Under the pieces are notes generated by a model, which worked only from the letters and a program-made list of their open reading frames with translations, searched no databases and was not told where the DNA came from. This document shows, piece by piece, positions 1 through 7,723 of a stretch of DNA of 64,000 nt. The translations under genes and the position numbers were made by a program. Each line of letters opens with the position of its first letter. Positions within the stretch are counted from its first letter, which is position 1. The stretch comes from Pseudomonas chlororaphis (GTDB lineage Bacteria > Pseudomonadota > Gammaproteobacteria > Pseudomonadales > Pseudomonadaceae), in assembly GCF_003731765.1 (NCBI RefSeq), contig NZ_MOAL01000001.1:248001-312000 (forward strand). Direction: 5' to 3'.

Positions 1-1407
1 CGCTCCAGCGAGTCCAAGGCCAGCCAGGCCCTGGACCAGGCCAAGAGCAGCCAGAAGCTGCAATCCCTGGCCGAACTGGACGGCAAGGCGCCCAGCCATC
101 GCAACCTGAATGTGCAGACCTGGAACACCGCCGAAGGCGCCAAGGTGCTGTTCGTCGAAGCCCGCGAACTGCCGATGTTCGACCTGCGCCTGATCTTCTC
201 CGCCGGCAGCAGCCAGGATGGCAACGCCCAGGGCCTGGCCCTGCTGACCAACGCTATGCTCAACGAAGGTGTGGCCGGCAAAGACGTCGGCGCCATCGCC
301 CAGGGCTTTGAAGGCCTAGGCGCGGACTTCGGCAACGGTGCCTATAAAGACATGGCCGTGGCCTCCCTGCGCAGCTTGAGCGCGGCGGATAAGCGCGAGC
401 CGGCCCTGAAGCTGTTCGCCGAAGTCGTGGGCAAACCGACCTTCCCTGCCGACTCCCTGGCGCGGATCAAGAACCAGATGCTCGCCGGTTTCGAATACCA
501 GAAGCAGAACCCCGGCAAGCTGGCCAGCCTGGAGCTGATGAAGCGCCTGTACGGCGATCACCCTTACGCCCATGCCAGCGATGGCACCGCGAAAAGTGTT
601 CCGGGCATCAGCCTCGACCAACTGCGTGCATTCCACGCCAAGGCCTACGCCGCTGGCAACGTGGTGATCGCCCTGGTTGGCGACCTGTCCCGCAGCGACG
701 CTGAAGCCGTCGCCGCCCAGGTATCGGCTGCCCTGCCCAAGGGCCCGGCCCTGGCGAAGATCGCCCAGCCCAGCGAACCCAAGGCGAGCATCGGTCATAT
801 CGAGTTCCCATCCAGCCAGACCAGCCTGATGCTGGCGCAACTGGGCATCGACCGTGACGACCCGGACTACGCGGCCGTGTCCCTGGGTAACCAGATCCTC
901 GGCGGCGGTGGCTTCGGCACCCGCCTGATGAGCGAAGTCCGGGAAAAACGCGGCCTGACCTACGGCGTCTACTCGGGCTTCACCCCGATGCAGGCCCGCG
1001 GCCCGTTCATGATCAACCTGCAAACCCGCGCCGAGATGAGCGAAGGCACCCTGAAACTGGTGCAGGACGTCCTCGCCGACTACCTCAAGACCGGCCCGAC
1101 CCAGAAAGAACTGGACGACGCCAAGCGCGAACTGGCCGGCAGCTTCCCGCTGTCCACCGCCAGCAACGCCGACATCGTCGGGCAACTGGGCGCCATGGGC
1201 TTCTACAACCTGCCGCTGAGCTACCTCGAAGACTTCATGCGCCAGTCCCAAGCGCTGACGGTGGAACAGGTCACGACCGCGCTGAACAAACACCTGAGCG
1301 TCGACAAGATGGTCATCGTCACGGCCGGCCCTACCGTTGCACAAAAGCCGTTGCCGGCCCCTACTGATAAACCCGCCGAGCAACCGCTCGGGGTTCCGGA
1401 GCATTGA
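1..1407 (+). CDS. M16 family peptidase-like protein, non-catalytic subunit (5' truncated by window edge)
   Basis: The frame is open from base 1, so the true start lies upstream; an internal GTG at 112 would cut off visible coding sequence. The protein resembles the pitrilysin/processing-peptidase M16 fold. The zinc motif HxxEH expected near the N-terminus is replaced by the stretch AMLNEG, so this chain should not bind zinc. The C-terminal half keeps the substrate-binding stretch REKRGLTYGVYS typical of the partner subunit. In pseudomonads a catalytic M16 gene usually lies just upstream and the two products are thought to form a periplasmic heterodimer; that partner is outside the window. The stop overlaps the rsmD start (TGATG), suggesting translational coupling. 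Family assignment is firm; substrate unknown. Confidence 0.85.
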   Translation, partial: RSSESKASQALDQAKSSQKLQSLAELDGKAPSHRNLNVQTWNTAEGAKVLFVEARELPMFDLRLIFSAGSSQDGNAQGLALLTNAMLNEGVAGKDVGAIAQGFEGLGADFGNGAYKDMAVASLRSLSAADKREPALKLFAEVVGKPTFPADSLARIKNQMLAGFEYQKQNPGKLASLELMKRLYGDHPYAHASDGTAKSVPGISLDQLRAFHAKAYAAGNVVIALVGDLSRSDAEAVAAQVSAALPKGPALAKIAQPSEPKASIGHIEFPSSQTSLMLAQLGIDRDDPDYAAVSLGNQILGGGGFGTRLMSEVREKRGLTYGVYSGFTPMQARGPFMINLQTRAEMSEGTLKLVQDVLADYLKTGPTQKELDDAKRELAGSFPLSTASNADIVGQLGAMGFYNLPLSYLEDFMRQSQALTVEQVTTALNKHLSVDKMVIVTAGPTVAQKPLPAPTDKPAEQPLGVPEH

Positions 1408-2027
1408 TGGCCCGTTCACCGCATCCCAGTAAGAAACCCGTTCACAACCAGCACAACGGTGTGGGCAACCTGCGCATCATCGGCGGCGAATGGCGCAGCC
1501 GTAAGCTGAGCTTCCCCGACCTGCCGGGCCTGCGCCCCACCCCGGACCGGGTACGGGAAACCCTGTTCAACTGGCTGGCGCCTTATGTAGCCGGGGCCAA
1601 GATCATCGATCTGTTCGCCGGCAGCGGCGCGGTGTTCCTTGAAGCCCTGTCCCGCGGCGCCGCCTCGGGCCTGGCCCTGGACAGCAGCAACGTTGCGATC
1701 TCCAGCCTGCGCGAGCACCTGGGCACCCTGCGTTGCACCGTGGGCCAGGCGCAGACCGCCGACGCCCTGCGCTACCTGGAAAGCCAGCCGGCAACACCGT
1801 TCGACCTGGCCTTCCTCGACCCGCCGTTCAACCAGAACCTGCTGCCTGCCGCCTGCGCCCTGCTGGAAGAGCGTGGCTGGCTGGCGGACAACGCCTGGAT
1901 TTACACCGAAAGCGAAACCGCGCCCTCTACCCTGGGCCTGCCCGGGACCTGGCGCCTGCATCGTGAGCAAAAATCCGGGCAGGTGTATTACGCGTTGTGG
2001 CAACGTATGGCAGACACCGCCGGTTAA
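1407..2027 (+). CDS. rsmD: 16S rRNA (guanine(966)-N(2))-methyltransferase
   Basis: RsmD methylates N2 of G966 in 16S rRNA in the 30S subunit using S-adenosylmethionine. The SAM-binding motif I is seen as DLFAGSGAVFLEALSRGA, and the catalytic N-methyltransferase motif as DPPF in LAFLDPPFNQN. The N-terminal NLRIIGGEWRSRKL and GLRPTPDRVRETLFNWL blocks are typical of the family. About 206 residues, the usual size. The ATG at 1407 overlaps the stop of the upstream M16 gene by one base; a TTG three bases earlier is less likely. It is transcribed with the M16 genes. Confidence 0.95.
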   Translation: MARSPHPSKKPVHNQHNGVGNLRIIGGEWRSRKLSFPDLPGLRPTPDRVRETLFNWLAPYVAGAKIIDLFAGSGAVFLEALSRGAASGLALDSSNVAISSLREHLGTLRCTVGQAQTADALRYLESQPATPFDLAFLDPPFNQNLLPAACALLEERGWLADNAWIYTESETAPSTLGLPGTWRLHREQKSGQVYYALWQRMADTAG

Positions 2028-2085
2028 CCCATCGGCCTGAAACATGTGCGCAGCCTGCTGCGCACCGCTGCCCTTGAGAATCACC

Positions 2086-3087
2086 GTGCCCCTATCGCCT
2101 GCCGCCCCCTTCTCTCCTGCCTTCGGCCTCGGCAACCCGCACCTGCAGACCCTGTGGGGCCCGTTGTGGCGCAAAACCACGCACCTGGAACGCCCGCGTG
2201 AGCGCCTGTGGCTCGAAGACGGCGATTTTCTCGACCTGGACTGGCACGGCCCGCATACGGCGGACGCGCCCTTGGTGCTGGTGCTGCATGGCCTGACCGG
2301 CTCGTCCAACTCGCCGTATGTGGCGGGCCTGCAAAAAGCCCTGGCGACTCGAGGCTGGGCCAGTGCGGCACTGAATTGGCGCGGCTGCTCCGGCGAGCCC
2401 AACCTGTTGCCCCGCAGCTATCACTCCGGCGCCAGCGAAGACCTGGCCGCCGCCATCGATCACCTGCGGGCCAAACGGCCACTGGCGCCGTTGTACGCCG
2501 TGGGCTACTCCCTGGGCGGCAATGTGCTGCTCAAGTACCTGGGGGAACGGGCCGCCGACAGCCCGCTGCGGGGCGCAGTGGCGGTGTCGGTGCCGTTTCG
2601 CCTGGACCAGTGCGCGGACCGTATCGGCCAGGGGTTTTCCAAGGTCTACCAAGCGCACTTCATGCGCCAGATGCTGGCCTATATCAGGGACAAGCAACGC
2701 CGCTTCCAGCACGACGGGCGCCATGAGGGCCTGGCCACCCTGGCCAACCTCGGCTCCCTGGAGAAGATGCGTACCTTCTGGGATTTCGACGGCCGGGTCA
2801 CCGCACCGCTGCACGGTTTCGCCGACGCCACGGACTATTACCGCCGCGCGTCCAGCCGTTATTTCCTCGGGCAGATCCACAGCCCAACGCTGGTCATCCA
2901 GGCCGCGGACGATCCCTTTGTCTTCCCCCACAGCCTGCCGCTGGCCGAGGAATTGTCGCCCAGCACTGAGTTCGAGTTGCAGGCCAAGGGCGGACACGTG
3001 GGCTTTGTCGAGGGCTCGCTGCAACACCCCGGTTACTACCTGGAGCGGCGGATTCCAGAGTGGCTGGCCGGCCTGGAGCGGCACTGA
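2086..3087 (+). CDS. YheT-family alpha/beta hydrolase
   Basis: Member of the COG0429 YheT group, cytosolic alpha/beta hydrolases of unknown natural substrate. The nucleophile elbow is GYSLGG, followed by NVLLKYLGE; an acid residue is likely in QAADDPFV and the catalytic histidine in GGHVGFVEG close to the end. The N-terminal signature FGLGNPHLQTLWGPL is diagnostic of the family. I prefer the GTG at 2086, which begins directly at the conserved block (333 aa) with GAGA just upstream; an in-frame ATG at 2044 would add 14 residues with no family similarity. It follows rsmD after a short gap and is followed within 3 bases by an AraC-type gene. Confidence 0.85.
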   Translation: MPLSPAAPFSPAFGLGNPHLQTLWGPLWRKTTHLERPRERLWLEDGDFLDLDWHGPHTADAPLVLVLHGLTGSSNSPYVAGLQKALATRGWASAALNWRGCSGEPNLLPRSYHSGASEDLAAAIDHLRAKRPLAPLYAVGYSLGGNVLLKYLGERAADSPLRGAVAVSVPFRLDQCADRIGQGFSKVYQAHFMRQMLAYIRDKQRRFQHDGRHEGLATLANLGSLEKMRTFWDFDGRVTAPLHGFADATDYYRRASSRYFLGQIHSPTLVIQAADDPFVFPHSLPLAEELSPSTEFELQAKGGHVGFVEGSLQHPGYYLERRIPEWLAGLERH

Positions 3088-3090
3088 CCC

Positions 3091-3918
3091 ATGGACGGCA
3101 CTCAGGGCGAATCCATCCGGTTCTGGCAAAGCGCACCGCTGGCGGGGGTCGAATTGCTGTCGGCGCGCTACATCGAGCAGCGCTTCGTGCCCCACGTTCA
3201 CGATGGTTTCGTGATCGGCATGATCATGGCCGGCGCCCAACGCTACCGTTATCGCGGCGCGGAACACTTGGCGGGCAGCGGCACCCTGGTGCTGATCAAC
3301 CCGGACGAATTGCACACCGGCGCCAAAGGCACCGAGAACGGCTGGCTGTACCGGGCGTTTTACCCGGATAACCAGCAGATCGTGACCCTGCTCGACGAGC
3401 TGGAACTGCCCAGCGACCCGCTGCCGGCCTTCGGCGCCACCCTGTACCGCGATCCGGACCTGGTCAGCGGGTTCTGCCGCCTGCACCACCTGCTGGAAAG
3501 CCCGGCCACAGCCCTGCAGCAGCAAACCCTGTGGCGGGAAATGATGCTTCAGCTGTTGCAGCGTCATGCCGGGGTCAACAGCCCGCGGCAACCGGGGCAG
3601 GAACACCGGGCCATCGTCCAGGCCAAAGAGTTGTTGCGCGCCCAATTGGCGGCCCCGCCGTCCCTGGAAGAGCTGGGCGCAGCGGTAAATCTGTCGCCCT
3701 TTCACTTCGCCCGGGTGTTTCGCCGCGCCACCGGGGTTCCACCCCATACCTGGCTGATGCAGCAACGGATCGCCAAAGCCCGGGCACTGTTACGCGACGG
3801 CTGCCTGCCGCTGGAAGTAGCAACGCAATTGGGTTTCGCCGACCAGAGTCACCTCAGCCGGCAGTTCAAGCAGGTCTATGGCGTGGCGCCAGCGGCCTAT
3901 CGCGCCGCCGTGCTCTAG
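3091..3918 (+). CDS. AraC family transcriptional regulator
   Basis: 275-residue regulator with an N-terminal cupin-like ligand-binding domain (about residues 15-100, containing HVHDGFVIGMI and INPDELHTG) and a C-terminal pair of helix-turn-helix motifs (about 170-270). The second motif shows the AraC signature: EVATQLGFADQSHLSRQFKQ followed by VYGVAPAAYR. The start lies 3 bases after the stop of the YheT-type hydrolase, so the two are probably co-transcribed. The ligand and target genes cannot be told from the sequence; the adjacent sulfurtransferase is convergent, not an obvious target. Confidence 0.88.
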   Translation: MDGTQGESIRFWQSAPLAGVELLSARYIEQRFVPHVHDGFVIGMIMAGAQRYRYRGAEHLAGSGTLVLINPDELHTGAKGTENGWLYRAFYPDNQQIVTLLDELELPSDPLPAFGATLYRDPDLVSGFCRLHHLLESPATALQQQTLWREMMLQLLQRHAGVNSPRQPGQEHRAIVQAKELLRAQLAAPPSLEELGAAVNLSPFHFARVFRRATGVPPHTWLMQQRIAKARALLRDGCLPLEVATQLGFADQSHLSRQFKQVYGVAPAAYRAAVL

Positions 3919-3953
3919 GAGCCGGCGGCCCTTGGCGCCGCGCCATCATGGGT

Positions 3954-4808
3954 TCAGTCACCGGTGGCGATGGCTCGCTGGGGGTCGGTGATCCACTCGC
4001 TCCAGGAACCCGCGTACAGCTGCGCCAAGGGGTAACCCGCCAGGCACAGGGCAAACAGGTTGTGGCAGGCAGTCACGCCCGAGCCGCAATAGGCCACCAG
4101 CCCGTCCACCGAACGATTGCCCAACTGGGCGGCGAAGCGCTGCCTGAGCTGCTCCGCCGGCAGGAAGCGCCCGTCGCTGCCCAGGTTGTCGCTGAAGGCT
4201 GCACATTGGGCACCGGGAATATGCCCGGCCACGGGGTCGATCGGTTCGACTTCACCGCGAAAACGCGGCAAGGCACGGGCATCGAGCAGGGTCAGCTCTG
4301 GCTGGCCCAGGCGCTGCTGCAGTTGTTCGGCGCTGAGCAGCAAGCGGTTGTCGGGCTGGCCGACAAAGCTGCCGGGCACACTGGACGGGGCATCCAGGCT
4401 CAGGGGCAAGCCGGCGCCGTGCCAGGCCTTGAGGCCGCCATCGAGGATAAACACGCCATCGCGCTTGCCCAGCCAGGCCAGCAACCACCAGGCCCGTGCG
4501 GCAAAGGCGCCGGGACCGTCGTCATACAGCACGATGTCGCTGTCCGCCTCGATGCCCCAGGCCCGCAGGCGCGCCAGCAAAGGCTCCGCCTGGGGCAACG
4601 GGTGGCGCCCGGTCAGCCCCTTGCTCACCGGCCCGCTGAGGTCCCGCTCCAGATCGGCAAAATGCGCCCCGGCAATATGCCCTTCGCTATAGCTGCGCTG
4701 CCCGTAGTCGGGGTCCTCCAGGGCAAAGCGGCAGTCCAGAATCACCAGGCCGGGCTGCTCTTTCCTCTGGTCCAGGGCAAGCGGGCTGATCAGTTGCGCA
4801 ATGGGCAT
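3954..4808 (-). CDS. sseA: 3-mercaptopyruvate sulfurtransferase / rhodanese, SseA type
   Basis: Two tandem rhodanese domains (about residues 10-135 and 155-280). The catalytic loop of the second domain is CGSGVTA at residues 241-247 with nucleophilic Cys241, the loop found in E. coli SseA-type 3-mercaptopyruvate sulfurtransferases rather than the CRxGxR loop of classical thiosulfate rhodaneses. It transfers sulfane sulfur to thiophilic acceptors in the cytosol; no signal peptide is seen. The length, 284 aa, fits SseA. It is convergent with the AraC gene with 35 bases between stops. Whether thiosulfate or mercaptopyruvate is the better donor cannot be settled from sequence. Confidence 0.85.
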   Translation of the reverse strand: MPIAQLISPLALDQRKEQPGLVILDCRFALEDPDYGQRSYSEGHIAGAHFADLERDLSGPVSKGLTGRHPLPQAEPLLARLRAWGIEADSDIVLYDDGPGAFAARAWWLLAWLGKRDGVFILDGGLKAWHGAGLPLSLDAPSSVPGSFVGQPDNRLLLSAEQLQQRLGQPELTLLDARALPRFRGEVEPIDPVAGHIPGAQCAAFSDNLGSDGRFLPAEQLRQRFAAQLGNRSVDGLVAYCGSGVTACHNLFALCLAGYPLAQLYAGSWSEWITDPQRAIATGD

Positions 4809-4841
4809 AGCGGGCTCCTGTGAATGGGTCAGGGATTGATC

Positions 4842-5513
4842 CTACTGCACTTCTTCCAGCGCCTGGGCCAGGGGCACATAAAACTCCTCGAACAGACGCT
4901 TGACCGCCTCCCGGGCCTGCTCGGTGACAAACCCGGCCTCCAGCACCAGCACTTGGTAAACCCCACGCTTCATCGCTTGTTCACTGAGGTGGGCGGAGTT
5001 TTCCCGGGTGGTGCACAGAAAGCGCACCCAAGACGTGAGGATGATCCAGGCATTGAGGGTCAGGGCTTCGATCTGCACCTTATCCATGGCCAGGATATCG
5101 GCCTCGACGAACCGCTCGTAGATGGCCGCGCCCTGGACCAGACAGCGCTGGGAGAAGCGTTGATAACGCGCCGCCAGCTCGGGGTCGCTGTCGAGCAGGT
5201 GCTCCAGGTCACGGTGCAAGAAGCGGTATCGCCACATGCCGACCAGCAGCGCCTGCAGGTAATGGCGCTTGTCTTCCACAGTCACCGGACGCTCCTGGGG
5301 CGGGCGCAGGAAGCTGTCCACCAGGGTTTCGTACTCCTGGAACAGCACGGCGATGATCGCCTGCTTATTGGGGAAGTGGTAGTACAGGTTGCCCGGGGAG
5401 ATCGCCATATGCGCCGCAATATGGTTGGTGCTGACATTGCGTTCGCCCAACTGATTGAACAGCTCGAGGCTGTTCTGGACGATGCGTTCGCGAGTTTTGA
5501 TCCGTGGGGCCAT
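4842..5513 (-). CDS. laoR: TetR family repressor of the lao operon (LaoR-like)
   Basis: 223 aa with an N-terminal TetR helix-turn-helix (residues about 8-55: RIVQNSLELFNQLGERNVST, then HIAAHMAISPGNLYYHFPNK) and a long ligand-binding C-terminal part. It is divergent from laoC with 147 bases between the starts, and that interval holds a TTAGAGT/ACTCTAA inverted repeat. In P. aeruginosa the same arrangement (PA0367 beside PA0366-PA0364) was described as LaoR, repressor of the long-chain alcohol oxidation genes laoABC, relieved by fatty-acyl intermediates; I transfer that function from synteny and protein type. Cytosolic DNA-binding dimer expected. Confidence 0.8.
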   Translation of the reverse strand: MAPRIKTRERIVQNSLELFNQLGERNVSTNHIAAHMAISPGNLYYHFPNKQAIIAVLFQEYETLVDSFLRPPQERPVTVEDKRHYLQALLVGMWRYRFLHRDLEHLLDSDPELAARYQRFSQRCLVQGAAIYERFVEADILAMDKVQIEALTLNAWIILTSWVRFLCTTRENSAHLSEQAMKRGVYQVLVLEAGFVTEQAREAVKRLFEEFYVPLAQALEEVQ

Positions 5514-5601
5514 GGGCTTGAGCTTTACTCACTGAAAAGGCTGGTCGGCATCTTACGACCTATCCTCGACCGGATAAATCGCAGACCGTCTGGAGTAGAA
5601 T

Positions 5602-5630
5602 TTGACAAATTAGAGTATAAACTCTAAAAA
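5602..5630 (+). promoter_or_regulatory. Putative laoC promoter with overlapping LaoR operator palindrome
   Basis: TTGACA at 5602-5607 resembles a -35 box, and a weak TAAAAA lies 17 bases downstream. Between them sits a perfect 7-base inverted repeat TTAGAGT (5610-5616) / ACTCTAA (5621-5627) with spacer ATAA. A TetR-type dimer binding there would occlude RNA polymerase. Seen directly; the assignment to LaoR is inference from the adjacent divergent tetR gene. Confidence 0.6.
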
Positions 5631-5660
5631 CTAGCCACCCCCAAATCACTGGAGCCATCC

Positions 5661-7091
5661 ATGCCTGCCGAAATCGCTTACCTACAGGATTCCCATCAGC
5701 ACCCGGACGCGCTCGACACGCTGTTTGCCGCCCAGCGCCAAGCCTATGCGGCCAACCCCATGCCCCCCGCGGCGCAACGCCAGCAGTGGCTCAAAAGCCT
5801 CTCGACCCTGCTCAGCAACGAACGCCAGGCGCTGATCGACGCCATCAGCCAGGACTTCAGCAACCGCAGCGCCGATGAAACCCTGCTTGCAGAACTGATG
5901 CCCAGCCTGCACGGCATCCACTACGCCAACAAGCACCTCAAGGGCTGGATGAAAGCCTCGCGGCGCAAGGTCGGCCTGGCGTTTCAGCCCGCCTCGGCCA
6001 AGGTCATCTACCAACCGTTGGGGGTGGTTGGGGTCATCGTGCCGTGGAACTACCCGCTGTATCTGGCCATTGGCCCGCTGGTGGGCGCGCTGGCCGCCGG
6101 CAACCGGGTGATGCTCAAGCTCAGCGAGTCGACCCCGGCCACCGGCCAGTTGCTCAAGAGCCTGCTGGCGCGGATCTTTCCCGAAGACCTGGTGTGCGTG
6201 GTGCTGGGCGAGGCGGAAGTGGGCATGGCCTTTTCCAGGCTGCGTTTCGATCACCTGCTGTTCACCGGTGCCACCAGCATCGGCAAACACGTGATGCGTG
6301 CCGCCGCCGAGAACCTGACCCCGGTGACCCTGGAACTGGGCGGCAAGTCCCCGGCCATCGTCTCCAGCGACGTGCCCCTCAAGGACGCCGCCGAGCGCAT
6401 CGCCTTCGGCAAGACCCTCAACGCCGGGCAGACCTGTGTTGCCCCCGACTACGTGCTGGTGCCGGAAGACCGCATCGGCGCGTTCGTCGAGGCCTACCGC
6501 AAGGCCGTGCGCGGCTTCTATCCCAAGCTCCAGGACAACCCGGACTACACCGCGATCATCAACCCCCGGCAACTGGCCCGGCTCAACAGCTACCTCAGCG
6601 ACGCCACCGGCAAGGGCGCGTTGCTGATGCCGATCTTCGAGCAGAACCAGGAGCGGCGCATGGGCCACAGCCTGCTGCTCAACGTCAGCGACGACATGAC
6701 GGTGATGCAGGACGAAATCTTCGGCCCGATCCTGCCCGTGGTGCCCTACAAGACCCTGGACCAGGCCTTTGCCTACATCAACCAGCGCCCAAGGCCCCTG
6801 GCGCTGTATTACTTCGGCTATGACAAGGGTGAGCAGAATCGGGTGCTCAACGAGACCCACTCCGGCGGCGTCTGTCTCAACGACACCTTGCTGCACGTGG
6901 CCCAGGACGACCTGCCCTTCGGCGGCATTGGCCAGTCCGGCATGGGCCACTACCACGGCCATGAAGGCTTCTTGACCTTCAGCAAGGCCAAGGGCGTGCT
7001 GACCAAGCAACGCTTGAATGCGGCGCGGCTTATTTACCCGCCTTACGGCAACGCCATCCAGAAACTGATCCAGAAGCTGTTCATTCGCTGA
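5661..7091 (+). CDS. laoC: Aldehyde dehydrogenase of long-chain alcohol oxidation (LaoC-like; coniferyl-aldehyde dehydrogenase family)
   Basis: NAD(P)-dependent aldehyde dehydrogenase, 476 aa. The active-site glutamate is Glu225 in LELGGKSPAIV and the catalytic thiol Cys259 in NAGQTCVAPDY; the fold motif VPWNYPLYL is also present. The C-terminus carries a hydrophobic/basic tail (LIYPPYGNAIQKLIQKLFIR) like class-3 fatty aldehyde dehydrogenases. Database pipelines often call this type coniferyl aldehyde dehydrogenase, but the position next to a Tat-exported small protein and a GMC alcohol dehydrogenase matches laoC of P. aeruginosa, which oxidises long-chain aldehydes to fatty acids. First gene of the laoCBA unit; GGAG lies just before the ATG. 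Confidence 0.85.
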   Translation: MPAEIAYLQDSHQHPDALDTLFAAQRQAYAANPMPPAAQRQQWLKSLSTLLSNERQALIDAISQDFSNRSADETLLAELMPSLHGIHYANKHLKGWMKASRRKVGLAFQPASAKVIYQPLGVVGVIVPWNYPLYLAIGPLVGALAAGNRVMLKLSESTPATGQLLKSLLARIFPEDLVCVVLGEAEVGMAFSRLRFDHLLFTGATSIGKHVMRAAAENLTPVTLELGGKSPAIVSSDVPLKDAAERIAFGKTLNAGQTCVAPDYVLVPEDRIGAFVEAYRKAVRGFYPKLQDNPDYTAIINPRQLARLNSYLSDATGKGALLMPIFEQNQERRMGHSLLLNVSDDMTVMQDEIFGPILPVVPYKTLDQAFAYINQRPRPLALYYFGYDKGEQNRVLNETHSGGVCLNDTLLHVAQDDLPFGGIGQSGMGHYHGHEGFLTFSKAKGVLTKQRLNAARLIYPPYGNAIQKLIQKLFIR

Positions 7092-7132
7092 CCAGCACCT
7101 CGCCGGGTAATAACCATCGGGTAATAACAACA

Positions 7133-7678
7133 ATGACCCCAAGCCTGTCTGAATCACCCGCGCTGTCACGGCGCGGCCTGCTGAAAATCGGCCTCTGCGC
7201 CAGTGCCTTCCTCGCCACGGCTGGTCTCGGTGCCAGCCTCAGCGGCTGTTCCGCCAGCACCCCAGCCAGCGGCTTCGCCAACCTGCGCAGTGGCGACCTG
7301 CCATTTCTGCGGGCGCTGGTCCCGGTGATGCTCGACGGTGCAGTCACGGCCACGGCAATGCCGGCGGCCATCGAAGGCACCCTCAAATGCCTGGACAACG
7401 CCCTGGATCACCTGTCGCCAGAGATGCTCAAGCTCACCCGCCAACTGTTCGACGTACTGGGCATGGCCGTGACGCGCGGGCCCCTGACCGGCATCTGGGG
7501 CCGTTGGGAAAACGCCAGCGCCGAGGACATCCGGCGCTTTCTCCAGCGCTGGGAAAACAGCGCCTTGTCCCTGTTGCGCATGGGCCACGCCTCGCTGCTG
7601 CAACTGGTGATGATGGCCTGGTACAGCCGCGCCGAATCCTGGACCCATTGCGGTTATCCAGGCCCGCCCACGGTCTGA
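7133..7678 (+). CDS. laoB: Tat-exported small protein LaoB-like, companion of the alcohol dehydrogenase
   Basis: 181 aa. The N-terminus has a twin-arginine signal, SRRGLLK at residues 12-18, followed by a hydrophobic stretch and a possible lipobox LSGC with Cys39, so the mature protein may be a Tat-exported lipoprotein. The rest has no catalytic motif that I recognise; it resembles the small subunits that accompany membrane or periplasmic GMC dehydrogenases. It lies 41 bases after laoC and 45 bases before the GMC gene. In P. aeruginosa the homolog PA0365 is LaoB and is required for alcohol oxidation. If the large subunit has no signal of its own, LaoB could carry it through Tat by hitchhiking; this is inference. 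Confidence 0.78.
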   Translation: MTPSLSESPALSRRGLLKIGLCASAFLATAGLGASLSGCSASTPASGFANLRSGDLPFLRALVPVMLDGAVTATAMPAAIEGTLKCLDNALDHLSPEMLKLTRQLFDVLGMAVTRGPLTGIWGRWENASAEDIRRFLQRWENSALSLLRMGHASLLQLVMMAWYSRAESWTHCGYPGPPTV

Positions 7679-7723
7679 CCCGCGCCATGGCTGCGACACC
7701 ACAATAAAAAGAGAGCGCCCGAT

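Noticed and set aside
2092..3765. A 557-codon frame antisense to the YheT and AraC genes
   Set aside because: No recognisable domain; both sense-strand genes show catalytic or DNA-binding motifs.
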